64,000 nt of DNA, taken from contig OZ017803.1 in assembly GCA_963969395.1 (NCBI GenBank), positions 5,146,001 to 5,210,000 of the forward strand. The letters are read 5' to 3'. Numbering within the stretch: the stretch's first letter is position 1; every line of letters starts with the position of its first letter. The position numbers were made by a program, and so were the translations under genes. Positions 23,871-36,649 of the stretch are shown here, piece by piece. The DNA is from Pseudoscleropodium purum (taxonomy: Eukaryota; Streptophyta; Bryopsida; Hypnales; Brachytheciaceae). Below the pieces are notes generated by a model that saw nothing but the letters and a program-made list of their open reading frames with translations, did no database searches and was not told the origin of the DNA.

Positions 23871-26800
23871 TCAATTCTAAAGTCTAAAGGCCATTTTTCT
23901 ATCAAAACTATAGGCTTTTTCAACCTTTGATGGTATTGATGATAGGATTTTTCTATTAATATTCAACCATAGGATCTTACAAGTACGAGAATATCTGGAA
24001 AAAATTTCAACCCTTGATTGTATTGATGATAAGATGTAAGCATTTAAAGTGATGAAAACAAGTTTTTTTTTGTTCCTAGCTTGTAAAGCTTTGAATCCTC
24101 TCTAACTTAAAATTTTTGTATTACATATTGTGTATAAATTTTTTTATGTTGAAGAATTCAATTGAGAGTTCAAAATTCTTAGAAAAAAAAAATGTAATTT
24201 TTATTCATTACTTTAAAAAAAAAGTCAAAGTAGGTATAAAATAGAAAAAATATATAAATTGTTAATATTAACTTTAATATGAAATTGAAATACATTAATC
24301 CCAACTTCCTCTAGGATTGTTCTAGAAAACAAACTAACCATGTTCAAAAATTGAGTTAATTTCTTTTTTAAATTGAATTAAGAAAATGAATCTAATATAT
24401 AATTTTTTCAAGAATTTGATAAGATTGCCCTCAAAATAAAAAACTTCATAACTTTCACCCTACTTATCCAAATAGAATGAATCAAATCTTTTTAAATAGA
24501 CAAAAATATAATCTATAAAAAATTATTGAAGAAATTTTTTTCAAGTTTTGTATTTTTTTTGTTGCCCATCCTCGCTAATTTGGGACTTTTGTGGCATAAC
24601 CTTTGCTCTTGGTCACTAATTGAAAAGAAAATGATATTCCCATAAAGGTAATCATTTTTTCTATTTTGAAAAAAAGTTTCAAAAAATCTTGCCAAAAATT
24701 GACATTATAGGTTTCTACCCAAAATTCAAGAGTCCTCTAATTGAAAGGGACTCTTGAGACTTTAGGGTTCAACCTCTAAATGCCCAATCAACCATTTCAT
24801 GGTCACTAGCTAGCTACCTAACTTTGGTTAGCATTTTTGGGCGGAAAAAAATACTATATAAGTTTATTTTTTCTTTGTGAACTAGATCAAGTTACCTTTC
24901 TATATAATATCCTAAACTTTGATTGCTATGGTCAAACAAAAGTTATAAAGAAAATGGTGCAAAGTGTTTTTAAATTTGCCTAGTAGAGTGATTGCAAGAA
25001 ACACTTGTCTTTTTAGTGTCCCCTTGACTTTGGACATGTGTTTTTTTGCTCATAACTTTTGCTTCATAAGTTAGTTTTTATGAATTTTTTTTGAACAAAT
25101 AGGAGAACCATTGCATTAAAAAAAAACAATATACAACAACCATGCTTGACCAGCTAGACAATGAAGAGAAACAAGCATAGATGCTTGGTTGAACAATGAA
25201 GAAAAACAAGCATAGACTAAAAACAAACAATATAAAACTAAGTGAAAATAATAGGAGGAGGGTTGTTACTGTTCCAAACAACATGATCCCCATCTCTGGA
25301 GACAAGAGTAAGTGAGTGGATCCAAATATTATCAAAATTCCGCTTTTTATGAAATTTGAAATGAAAGTGCATATGGTAGTTGTAGACATTGATTAATTTT
25401 ATTAATTTTTAAAAATTAGTTTATTATTTTCAAACAACCTCCAATTTGGTGTCTAACTTTGCCATTTAGGGGGGGGGGGGGGGGGGGGGGAGTACTATCT
25501 TTGATCCAAAAATGTAAATTTGAAAGTCAAAATTCAGAAATGAAGACTTACACTAAAGTTACACAAAATCATGAGCAAATTTTCTAAAATTAATAAAAAA
25601 ATCTACCTTTTGTATGTGCTCAAAGTGCACTATGTTCACAAAAGTTCAAAAAACATGATTTTTTTTCCAAAGATGCAAGTGTTTGTGAAGGAATGTCTTC
25701 AAGTTAGAAAAAAAATTAAGTTTATTTTTTTGAATATTTTTATCATTTTCTAAAAATCAAACGTCAAGGTAGATATCTAAGTTTATTTTTGGCATTTTGC
25801 ATCTCTTTTTTTGTGAGTAAATTTTAGAGATAAATTTTTTTAGACTTGAATTTTCACACATATACTATTTAGAATGCTTTACAAATTATTTATATTTTAT
25901 TTAAAAGATTTTTTCTAAAAATCACTGTACTCATTGAAATAAGTCATTTTGAGACAAAAAATGGTAGGTGATTCTTGCTATGAACTAGTGTTGAAAGTTT
26001 TGATGTTTACTTCACTAAATCTTATCTCTTTTTTTACAAATCAATTAGAATTGGAATTTTGATCAATCATAGAATTTTTTCAGTATTAGAAATGGTAATT
26101 ATATTTTTGATGATTTTTTGAAGTTTAATCTTCAAAGCTCATTTGTAGTAAATCTATAAATAGTTTTGAGGTTTTGACCATGCATATAAATTCTACACTA
26201 GGAGCTTATCATTGTGTCCTTTGATGAAACCTTAAAAAAATTTATGGAACTATTATTTTATAGCATATGTTTTGGGGTCTTTTGGATTGAATCCAACATT
26301 GTATACACTTTACAATTAACTCTATTACATATTGAAGTTTTCCATATAAAAAATTAGAAAATACTTCCAAAATTTTCAAAATATAGAACTCTCTCTCTCT
26401 CTCTCTCCATTTATCCACTTATTAGAATTTCTAACCATTGGATCTCATTTTTGATTAGTTTAAAGGTCTTGCTTAAAAATTGAGGTTTAAAAATAATGTA
26501 TTTGTGAGATATGACCAAGCATAGAGCAACACAATTTTTTTGGTAAAGTTGCCTAAGCTTTTGACAATGTGACTTTGTCAAAATTTTAAGCCCTATAATT
26601 CAAATTTAACTCTCCAAAAAGATCTAAGGACTTCAAATTTGAAAAAAGCCTTGACTTAAGAAAGGAAATATGCAAATTTTCAAAGCAATATGATGCTTTG
26701 CTCCACCTACTTGAATTGAAGTTAAAAAACAAACAAATAATATATTCCAACTTTTAAGCCAATTGTTGGATCTTTGTAAGAATTAGATTTCTTGGAAGGT

Positions 26801-29455
26801 AATTTAATTTTTCAATCTCCAAAAGAAATGAAAAAAAAATCTAATACTTCATTTTGGATGAATAAAACATCCATAAAACATTTTGGATTTAAAAGAGCAT
26901 AAAAAATTAAGTCATATGTCATTCTTAGTGACATTCTCTTCTTTGAACACCTTCCCATTAGTCCCAATCAATAGGCTCTAGATATAAGTAAAATAGAATT
27001 TGTTTTGTAGAATTTAGAAGTAATTAGATCCTCTATAGGAAATCGTTTAGTTTTTCTACTCACACTAGCTTTTTCTATAAACTCAACCATGCAAGCAAAT
27101 GGTATAAAATTTTTGCAAACAAAAATCACAAAAGAATACTCTTAAGGAGTGGTTTTGCATGCTCTAGTACACAAAATGGCAAAGAAAAGGGAAAAAATGC
27201 TTTAGGAAATTCTACCAAGTAGTGAGACAAAAACATTTCAAATAAGCATTACCAAGTTTGAGGATCACAATGAGATCCTACACACAATCATGTATTACTT
27301 GAAAATACTTGTCATCAATTTAATTCCAATTTGTATACTTTGAAGGAAAAGTCAAGTATTATTTCCTTGGCAAAGCCTTGAGGCTATGTGTTGCATGGGA
27401 TCCTGAGTGGGATCCTTGTGTTCATTTAGGTAAACAAGATCATGTTGTTCAAACATGTTGAGTTGTATATTAGTATTGATGGAAAAAGCACAAAAGTTTT
27501 TTCTATTCTACAAGGTGTACACAAAGGATACCCCTTGGCATCTTAATTTTTTTTAGTTTTTAGAGAAATATTAAATTACACCTTAAAAAGAGAGGTCCAA
27601 CTAAGGAGGATTCAAGGAATTAATATATGTTCAGAGTGCTCCAAAGTAAATAACAATTGCCTAATGTGCAAATAACACGTCACTGTTAATTTGTGGTGAA
27701 GAAACTTGTATTTGTACTATTGTGTTAGTACGTTCAAATTCACGTGCACTTCTTGTATTGAGCCAAATTATAAATAAAGCCAAATCTTATGCCTACCTAT
27801 GGTTATGATAAGGTCAATCATACATTGATTAGACTAATTCTTGTTAGTGGCAATAGGCAAGGTAGGGAAATTAATCGCTAACTACTTAATTGACCATATA
27901 TGGTCGATCTAAAATTTTAGGCTTGTTTTGGTGTAGGTAGTTAAATTCCTTTTACCTTTTCAAAATTTGTTACACGTAGTATTGAAGGTTAACTATTGGA
28001 AGCTTTTATTTTTCATTGAAAAAGGTAAATATTTGATTTTTAAGAATCCCTCAAAGGCATATATGTACCATTGGTGGAACAGCAAAAGCTTGCCAATTTC
28101 GTTTGATTTGAGATCTAAAAAATTGTACTTAACCATTTGCTTCAAAAATAGTCTTTATAGAAAGAGTAAAGTCTTTTCATAACAATTTTTATTGTTGAAA
28201 ATTTAAACATGCAAGTGTTGATTTGGAGTTATTCACAATTTTTACTCATTCAAAAAAATTGCATTTCAACAATTACAAGGTGGACTGTGTAATAAGTTTG
28301 ATAGCTCTTCATTTGAATTTAAGGTTTTTGGAAGTGCATTTATATGTGCTAATACAATTTCTAGTTCTTCATGTCACCTCTAATTCCAAAAAATTCTTAT
28401 ATGGGCATTTCTCAAACATTGTAGGGAGGGACAATATACTAAAAATAGGATACATACATTTTTCTTGTTATAATCTCATCACTCCCGTGAAATCCCACAC
28501 CCAAAATTGGTATGCATACTAATAAACCAGCTCTTTAAATATATATAGTTAGATTTTGAAGGAAAAAATAATTTGCTTCATTGGAGATAACTATAAGCCC
28601 AACATTAGAGGAGATTTGGGGGGGCTAGAGGGTTGTTTCAGGCATGTTCTTTTGACATTGTTCCCCAGGCAATTTGGGAACAACGGTTGTTAATTTGTTT
28701 GTTTTTTGGAATCTTTTTTGAAAAATTTAGAATGCAAAAAAAACACTAAATTTAAAAAAAAAAAAATTGAGATTTTTTGGTGACATAGTAGTCACCATGC
28801 CACGTCAGGCATTTATAGCTACTTTGAGGTTGTTCCCCTAACACTAGCAGCTTGGGGAACTTGCAACCCTCTAATGCAATTGAAAATCTTCTAATGGCAT
28901 GCTCTTCTTTTATAGGAAAAACACATTTGGAAAGACTTGGGCACTTAGAGTTAGCAAGAATTTCACCCATGAACATGATTTCTCAAAATTTAATTTGAAC
29001 TAATGAAATGAAGAAAATAAATTCTGGTCTTAATCTAATTTCAAAATTTCAAAATTTCCTCTAAATGAATAATTTTCTACAATTTTAGAACATTGGTCCT
29101 ATTACCATGGTCTATTGAATTTCTATTTCTATAGAATGATGTGAAAAATTGAATCACATGAAAATGTTTCTACTATCATATAAACTTACTATCAAATTTC
29201 CATACTTTTTTCAACTAATTTTGTACCAGATATTCTATGGAGTAAATTTTTTTCAATTATTCTTCAAAAAATTGTAATAATTTCAGATCATTATCAATGA
29301 ATCTGAAAATTTTATGACTTGTAGAAGACATGTGATTTCATCTCTAAAAAATAAAATAAAATAATCCTCACTCAAATATAGTTGCAAAATAAATAATAGA
29401 GGAATCAAAGCAAAAGAATTTGAGAGAGATGACATGGTCATGCTCTCCGTCCTTT
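23871..29455. other. AT-rich intergenic with simple repeats
   Basis: No gene is supported. Contents noted: a 22-base G run at 25469-25490, a (CT)n tract at about 26389-26407, a candidate LINE 3' end at 25085-25390, and a weak inverted pair (CTAGAGGGTTG near 28627 and CAACCCTCTAATG near 28865). The rest is AT-rich with long homopolymer runs. Confidence 0.4.
25085..25390 (-). mobile_element. Possible truncated LINE 3' end
   Basis: On the minus strand this stretch contains TTTAATGCAATGGTTCTCC followed by TATTTGTTC and an A run, an arrangement typical of plant non-LTR element 3' ends, and a tandemly repeated AACAAGCATAGA in complement. An open frame of about 100 codons has hydrophobic composition only because of the T-rich sequence. 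No reverse transcriptase is visible. Confidence 0.3.
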
Positions 29456-29460
29456 GAGGG

Positions 29461-29995
29461 TTGAGCAAAACCTACAAGTATATGGAGGCAACTGTGATTA
29501 GCTATAGATTAGGAAGAGACTCTCTGCATGCTGAGAATCACATTGAATATTACATAATTGTATGGTGGAATTGGTTTCTCGTTCAAATAGTGCTTTTCAT
29601 TGAAATACTGATATTTTGTATTTCATATCTTGGTATTTTTATTCTTGGAGTCTTACAAACACTTGGAGTATGCTTTGTGAAGCTCATTTGGAAGCGCACA
29701 TTTGAATTGGATATGAAAGAGAAGAATGCATGAAGCTTACCGAACATTATGTGAGTGCTATCTTTATGAAGATATTGCGGAGGCCTATGAAAATTCAAGA
29801 GAAGAAAACCATTTTGGATTCAAGAGATATTTAGAAATCATCGCATGAATATTAGCCTACCTCTTCTTTTGGACAACATCAATCTTCAGTCCTGCTTGCC
29901 TATCTTACCTACTTCACCAACTTGACATTGTGTTCAAGGAGAATCCACCAAGAAGAAGAGTACCAAGAAGTAGAGTAATTCCATGGTAGTTCTAG
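29461..29995 (+). pseudogene. Partial copy of gene C exon 2
   Basis: Open for about 90 codons with KTYKYMEATVISYRLGRDSL and the membrane segment IVLFIEILIFCISYLGIFIL, closely matching residues of gene C encoded at 49960-49700. Then a frame change and stop follow KEKNA near 29732. Later pieces (ENSREENHFG, CLSYLLHQLDIV) are readable in other frames, with a deletion of the QDDVKDFQ region. Exon 1 of gene C is absent, so this is a fragment. Confidence 0.75.
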
Positions 29996-30539
29996 ACTCT
30001 GGTAGTTTGGTTATGTAATCAAAATTCCATTATACTGTATAGTGTTGTCTTTTTATTCAATGTGAGAGTTTCCACATCACATTCAAAGTTTCCAATGTGC
30101 ATTACATTTCATCATGGTATCTGCATCTTGCATCTTAGATTCATAGCTTTCAACACAACTCAAAATCTTATTTAAAAGGTCTTCTCTACATTCACATTAT
30201 TAGTTATACATTTTTGACAAATAGAGTCTTTAGTAACACCCACAAAATCATATGTAGAGTTAGCCTTGCATAAAGTAACAATACTTGTTGTCTAGAGACA
30301 ACAAGGGCATGGACAAAGGTGACTCCAATTTTAGGTATCTTCTATTACCCTTATATTTGCCATTATGACACTTAACTCTGCTTTGGTCCTACAAGATTTG
30401 AAAAATGATTGAATAGGCTAGGCAACTTTAGTATTTGTAATCTAAAATAGATAGAATTGAAGGAAGAAACCATATAAAATTGTAGATTTCTTCTATAGTA
30501 CAAACATTCAACTGCTTGATTATGAGATTTGAACCGGTG

Positions 30540-32113
30540 CCTATGGTTTGTTTTTTGTGGCACATCATCCTCATGATTGTCTTCTTGTGGAGTATCATGA
30601 GCTAATTCATTCGTCTTGGATTTCTAAAAGCCCTTGTGAAGCTCCATATAAAATCCCCAAGTGCAATACCATAGGAGTCATACAAATCTTGTAGCTCCAA
30701 TGTTCACTGCCATCAAAGTGAAACAATTATGATGAAAGCAAATTGGTCTATCATACACCAAATTGGCATTACCGCTTGCCGAGTGTGATCACTTTGCTTG
30801 TCTCTTGGTTTTGTTGTCATAAATTGACTTGAAACAACCAAAATAGTCCCAAGTGTTGATTCAATAAATTCCATGTGTAGTGCCTATTGATCACTCTTTA
30901 GCTGTGGGGAGGATCCAACCCTATCCACTTCCTTCAAAAGGCAAACATAAAATCAATATAACATAATATAAAATCAAGAGCCAAATAACTAGAATCCAAA
31001 AGCTTTGCTTTGTTAGGCTCCAAAACATTCTCGAAGACTAGTGGCAAAGCATGTTTCCAAACAAAATGCTAACTACAAGGAATTTGGAGCAAATTAAATG
31101 AGTTTGAAGCACTAACATAATCTCTTGTGTGAAAATATCTCATGATTGAATCGAGGAACTAACCTCAACTATACAAAAAATGGTAGATGTCAAGGATTCC
31201 TTTCAATGCCAATTTAGAGCTAGGTGATCTACAAAAATTCTGTAGTCTAATAGCATGTATTGTGAAACACATTTAATATGTTAGCTATCTGTTCATGCAC
31301 CTAATTAATAATTTGGTTCTCCAGAACGCAGCTACCTCATCAAATCCACATCAACATGGTAACCATCAGCACTCAGACTTCAGAACGGACTCTGATTCCC
31401 CAAAGATATGTTCCAAAGACTGTTACGATAACTCTCGTACCCCCCTCTCACAAAAAACCCAGCTAGCACGACATTCAATCAAAATCCAAAGAGGCAGAGA
31501 TCGACAGATCTGCGAGAGGCCCAGTGAGGATATAATTCCCAATGGAATACGAGATATTCAGACGATTATATATACAGCGTCGCAAACCTCTTCAATCCGA
31601 ACTCCTTCGCCACAATGGTGGTATAAATCGAGTGCTGCGTCCCAAACGAAAGCCTTAACAAAATGGACCCATAGTACAGACACGCAGGGACCTTAACCGA
31701 CAACTTAAGAAAATGCTACCGCCATGACCAGCAACATGATCGTGTGGAACTGCGCGCTTGCGAAGCCTAACCGATATACAAGGTAGTCCGAGAGGAATCC
31801 TCCCACCCAACGCCCGATGGAGTTCTAAATGCTCAGCAGGAACACGCAGGTGCGGACGCTTGTGGGGGAGTAACCGAAAGACAAGCCTAACTGGGCCATG
31901 TTGGCGGTGGCGGTGAGGCCGGAGCCGACGCCGAAGATGGTGAAGGCGAAGAGGAGCCAGATATCTAGACTTCGGAGGGCCTGGGAGATGGTGTGCTCAT
32001 CTCCTCGGTTTGGCCATGGCGTGGCTTGCTTCTTCCGTTCAACGGTTAATTCTTCAATCTGATTCTTCAGCAACGGGGATTGATTCAGCCGGTTTCTCGG
32101 GAGCTCCAGGGGA
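30540..32113 (-). pseudogene. NFD4-like transporter pseudogene, copy 2 (exons 2 and 3)
   Basis: Minus-strand remnant of gene B. Exon 2 (32113 to about 31510) is nearly full length, with the CTGCAG acceptor retained and coding such as GVGSGLTATANMAQLGLSFG still readable. A stop (TAG for the TGG tryptophan) follows FLLSI at about 31827, and further substitutions follow. Exon 3 (about 30826-30540) keeps the KPRDKQ-type reading in broken form, with several stops. Exon 1 is missing. Despite decay the GC-rich codon bias of the parent is still visible in exon 2. Confidence 0.8.
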
Positions 32114-32858
32114 CTGCAGATTTGATACACACCATATGTGAGGAGGAGGGAATGAAACAGAGCACCGTGGGTTACTTGCATTGATTGCCCAACATAACCT
32201 CGACAACAGAGTGCAGCACCCTACGTTAATTTCAAAATGATCAATTGGATTGATCCGATTGTGAAAAATAAAGTGCAGACGGACTTTGGATTCATATTTC
32301 CAGAATCAGTTAAGAACATTACATGATGATGTTGTTCACAAGATAAATGAAATCGATGAATAAGAGAGTGCGATCCCCGAAGAAAGCCATAAACCCCATT
32401 GCTGGCGTTTCATGGCCCTTTGGAGTGGTGGAACTCGGATTTTATAAGAAATTGGACACAATATTTGTGACTGCATTATTGGAGTTCCCCTTGCATGAAA
32501 ACACCCACAACTTTTGTTGGATTGCTCTTGAATTTCCTAATAAATAATCGCATACAATTTTTTTGGTCATTTGATCACCGAGATAGTGGGACCAAAAATA
32601 GGGCTGCATTTAGGTGCACATAACTTAAACTTAGACTGTCAATGCAAATCTTCCTCCCCATCGGTCCAGGGTCAATAAATTATGTAGTAAAGCTGGAGCA
32701 TCTGCTCATTTGCTCTGCCGCCGCATGTGCACTTGGTCCTGATACTGCAGACTATTCCTTGCTTGCATTGTTGGAACATTTGGTAGCAGCCATTCACACC
32801 AGCTGTAGTGCACCTAGGTACATAATTGATCCTACAATATTACTTGGCGACACTGCAA

Positions 32859-33032
32859 GTTACGTCAATTTCGTTAAATTGATGACATTCCAATACTTTG
32901 GCAGGTTTCAGAACGCATGGCTTGAAACATAAATCTTTAACTGTCCTAGTTTGTGGCCTGAAATTAGACCTTTGTGAAGATATGCCACATTTTTCGGCTC
33001 CAGAACTGCGCCAATCTAACGAAATTGATGAT
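32859..33032. mobile_element. MITE, 174 bp, with TGCAA target duplication
   Basis: Terminal inverted repeats ACGTCAATTTCGTTAAATTG (left) and, in complement of the right end, CATCAATTTCGTTAGATTGG. TGCAA flanks both sides (32854-32858 and 33033-33037). Copy 1 of the duplication lacks it: at about 19750 the corresponding sequence reads CACTGCTGCAGAATTAG without interruption. Related copies lie at about 40995 and 52985. Confidence 0.75.
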
Positions 33033-33954
33033 TGCAAAATTAATCTACGATTCATAATAATTCAGTGGACACATCGCTCCACCAATGTACATTACATTTT
33101 CCGAATCAATCTGCATTGAGTGCATCTTATCCATGATTCTCACGTTTCTTGCAATCACGTTTCATGTATTCCCAAATGCTAATCTCATTGCAAAATGAAG
33201 CTAGTAGCTGCAATTAGCCAGCCGTCAGCCTGCAGGAGTTCAATATCTCACACTCCATGCTTCTGACAAAAATTCTAAATTTCGCGGTAGAGGTAGCCTA
33301 AAAACACGCACTGAATATTTCTGGCAATATACTCAAAATCAACCCATGAAACTCGTGATTGAGCTTCAAGTGAACCCATGATTGTACTTCTAGAAAGTTT
33401 CCGTTACCAACTGATAGTACAAGCGAGATCGAAACCCAACTAATAGTTAGCACACGTGTTTCTTGCAATCAGATTTAGTGAGCTTGAAATATTGCAGAAA
33501 TAGTATACCGGACCTTGCAAGAGAGGTGTATTTTGGTCGTCCAATGTCCAAATCTAGATTCATCGTTTCTATTTCATGTGGTTTCAGATGATAGTATTCT
33601 TGAGTTCTAATTTTATACGAGTATTAAGTTAAATCTGTCTAAACCTTGTTATGGAGTGCAGAGGAGGGAGGGAGAGACTCAAACCAACGTAGCACATTCA
33701 GTACTGTGGTATAGACAAACACTGATGTTCCTAGCACACGGGCCTTTTGAAAGGGTTGTCTACCATTTCAGAAGCAGTCTTACTCACGAAAGCTCAACCA
33801 ACTGTCCAAAATATCACGCTCACTCTATTTCTCTGGACCCTAACAGTCGAATTTCCAATCAAAGACTAATTTTAAACCCATATCAATGCATATTGGCCTA
33901 TTTAAGCTGGCCTCTGTCAGAGAAACAGGCTGTTTGTCTGAAATATAGTAACTA

Positions 33955-34099
33955 CCAACAAATATTTCGTCATGCCTCGATCTCAAAATCCCTCGTGCAT
34001 CATTCCTGCATTGGTTGAGAGTTGAGACTCACTTGAATGCCACATCATTCAATGGGGAATCCTGTTCCGACAACAGATAGGCATGGTCATCAGCCCTTC
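33955..34099. repeat. 145-bp block identical to 20721-20865
   Basis: Second member of the perfectly conserved pair in the duplications; the next base (C34100 versus T20866) already differs. Confidence 0.8.
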
Positions 34100-34499
34100 C
34101 GTCATCCTCTTACAATTCCTGGATAAGCTGGATTAGGAACTCTACTTGACATCTACTTATTCACAGATCCTAATCCTGAACAGAAGAAGGTGGACCACAG
34201 TGACTTGGAAAAATGACAAAACCAAGTTGTCAATGGTCGAGTAGTGTTCTCAACCTGCCCAGTAACTCAATTTGTCTTTCTCTGAAGAGGTTTGGTCCAC
34301 ACAATGTACTGAAGAATGAATTGCTTGTATTCTTCTATCAAGACGTCTTTGTCTGTAGATGTTGTAATGCTGAATGGTTACTGTGTAAATTGCATTACGC
34401 AATTGACCTTCTTTTGGGGTCGCCAAATACAATGCAAAATTGTACCACGCAAGCAGTAGTGAAGTGCCAGAGTTCTAGCATTACCTGCTGTTGAATTTA

Positions 34500-34982
34500 T
34501 TGTAGAAGATACAGACTTGAAAAAACACCACATGTGGGCAATCATTGGCATGGTATCATTTCACTAAGCATAGTCACTAAGCATTGTAAACACAACTTAC
34601 AAATAATCACTCTTCGAGACTAATTGTGACCACGAACTGTGAACATGAGAATTACCACCATGATCCTGGTTATTGCTTGGTACACATTTCAGTGTGCAAT
34701 TATTGGAGGCAGAAGGAATTAGTGTTGTTCACTTAAAAGTGTTGACAAAAGCCGGTTGAATAATATTTTCTTTATTCCATGAATATCCACTCTAGATGAT
34801 GAATGTGATCTTTGTCCAACTAAGTTATCATCCAAAAAGAAACTTTTCCTATGTGAACAATTTGATGAAATTGAAGTAATTAATATAAATGGGCAAAGGT
34901 GGAACTCTGTAAGCAACAAATATTTTAAAATTCAAAATAGAATTAGGACGTTCAAACTAAGGTTACATATAGATATACTATG
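34500..34982. other. Intergenic between copy 2 and the nested element
   Basis: Nothing recognised. Confidence 0.35.
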
Positions 34983-35134
34983 GTAATATCTTAAAGCATC
35001 ATATGGCGTTTTTTTGGCAACATAGCAATTTTGGGAAGCTCACTAGAAACAAATTTCTTTTTTCTTTAAAATCTTCATACAACATGTACCCAAGGAGTAG
35101 CTTTAAGGCCCAATAATTTTCATATCTCTTGACT

Positions 35135-35356
35135 TGTCATGGGCTAAGCTCAGTTAGAAGCTCGGATGTACATTTGCTAGTCTAAGATAACTTCAGTTCA
35201 AAGATAGAACTTAAAGTTTACTTTTAGTTAGTTAAAGTAAAAGCTAGACAGAGATTAGTATATAAGTAAACACTTATTCATTCTAAACTTAATTTCTGAA
35301 TTAATATTATATTTTACTTAGTAGTATATGTTTGTTTTGACATCTATACTCTTACA
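35135..35356 (+). repeat. 5' LTR of the gypsy element
   Basis: Begins TGTCATGGGC and ends ATACTCTTACA. Next to it I find no match to the common initiator-methionine tRNA primer site; the following bases are TAATCCAG, so priming may use another mechanism. Confidence 0.92.
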
Positions 35357-35547
35357 TAATCCAGAAATTCTCTTTCTTTGAAGGGGCTTAATCCACCCTT
35401 GCTTTTCAAATGGCAAAACTTGGACGAGTTGATTGAGGATTTTATCCACCCTTGTAGTAATGATAGGAGACGACTACAGAACTGGGACGCAAAGGAAAGC
35501 TTTGCGAAGCTTGAAGACGTTGGTTGAGGCGTGTCTACTTTTTGGAG

Positions 35548-36460
35548 ATGGAAGACAGTGCGCTTTTCAACGAGGAGAACGAGGAGATCTTGCAGCAGCA
35601 GCAACAAGAAGAATATACGGAGGAGGACTATTGACGGGAGATTATGAGGTTGCGTTCAGAACTTGCTGAAAAGCAATTGGGAGGTCCATCTTCGTCACAG
35701 ATGATGTTGCAATCTTTGCAACAACAGCAGTATGGAGTTACTGCTCCTTCGTTGTGTAAACGATTGCCGGACATCTCGAAGTTCGATGGTAGTCGGAAGA
35801 GCTACCCGATGTGGAAGGTCGAAGCTGATAACAAGCTTCGAATTGATGGGGCAGTACTCGGGACACCCCAAGACCAAGCGGCGTATTTGTTCACTAAGAT
35901 GGAGGCAAAAGCGCAGTTGATGGTAGTATCATTCTACCAAAACCAACCGGACTGTGATGCAAGAACTTTTGTTCAGCATCTTGACAGCGTTTTTATCAAC
36001 CCAAATGCAGCGGCGCGGGTGTTGAATAGGCTTTAGGCAATGAAGCAAGGCAGAAAATCGTTTGCAACATTTTTGCCCAAGTTTGAGGAAGAGCTTGGTG
36101 AAAGTCAACTTACCATGGTTCCTAACATGGTGAAAATTGGATATCTTCGAGGTGCTCTCAACGTGGAGATGCAACGCGCGATGATCGGACCCATCACGTA
36201 TGTTCACTACGGCACTTTTGTGCAGGCTTTGTTGGCAGTTGGTTCTCAACTCGATTGCCTTCAATATCAAAAAGGCCGTGCATCTCCGATGGCAACAATA
36301 AATCGCGTGTGGCCCGATGGAAATGAGATGGATTGGACGCCTACCGTTCAAGTAGGAAAGCTTCGAAGACGCCTGACGCCAAATGAACAAGAGAAGTGCC
36401 GACATGAAGGTTGATGTTTTTTATGTTTGAAGTGTGGCTACCGCGCGAATGATTGTTCGT
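35548..36460 (+). pseudogene. gag of the gypsy element, interrupted
   Basis: A capsid-like Gag begins with an acidic, glutamine-rich stretch (MEDSALFNEENEE, then Q5) and continues through SKFDGSRKSYPMWKVE, NKLRIDG, SVFINPNAAARVLNRL and a basic C-terminus. In-frame stops are TGA at 35632, TAG at 36034 and TGA at 36412; reading continues in the same frame past each. After the last, CLKCGYRANDC looks like a zinc knuckle that has lost the residues around its histidine. Gag forms the virus-like particle and binds element RNA. With three stops this copy makes no full Gag. Confidence 0.8.
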
Positions 36461-36649
36461 CAAAGAAGGGTGATGCCCAAGGAAAGATTAAAAAGAAGAC
36501 GCGGAGAAGACCACGAAGGTGCGCGCAGTCAAAAAGAAGAGTAATGTTGTCATAGAGGAGGTCAAAGAGGTGGAGACTTCTGACTCTGAGATGGGATTGG
36601 AAAACGAGTAGCTTTCGGCAAAAGATTCAGTCGGAAGCGTGTAGGCAAG

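Larger units (their letters stand above)
29460..34500. repeat. Segmental duplication copy 2 of the NFD4-like locus (rearranged)
   Basis: Order on the plus strand: exon 2 and 3' UTR of gene C (29461-30120), complement of the B-C spacer, of gene B exon 3 (about 30540-30826), of intron 2, of complete exon 2 (about 31510-32113) and of intron 1 (to about 32480); then the gene A promoter (about 32690-33500) and a tail to 34500 shared with copy 1. Gene A coding sequence and gene B exon 1 are absent. The same B-to-A-promoter junction as in copy 1 shows a common origin. Confidence 0.75.

Noticed and set aside
25078..25389. 103-codon hydrophobic minus-strand frame
   Set aside because: Composition follows from T-rich repeats in a probable LINE 3' end; not a membrane protein gene.
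31295..31696. 133-codon plus-strand open frame
   Set aside because: It is antisense to the exon-2 and intron-2 relic of gene B copy 2.
32642..33119. Short plus-strand open frames in copy 2
   Set aside because: They lie in promoter-derived and MITE sequence and are not conserved in copy 1.
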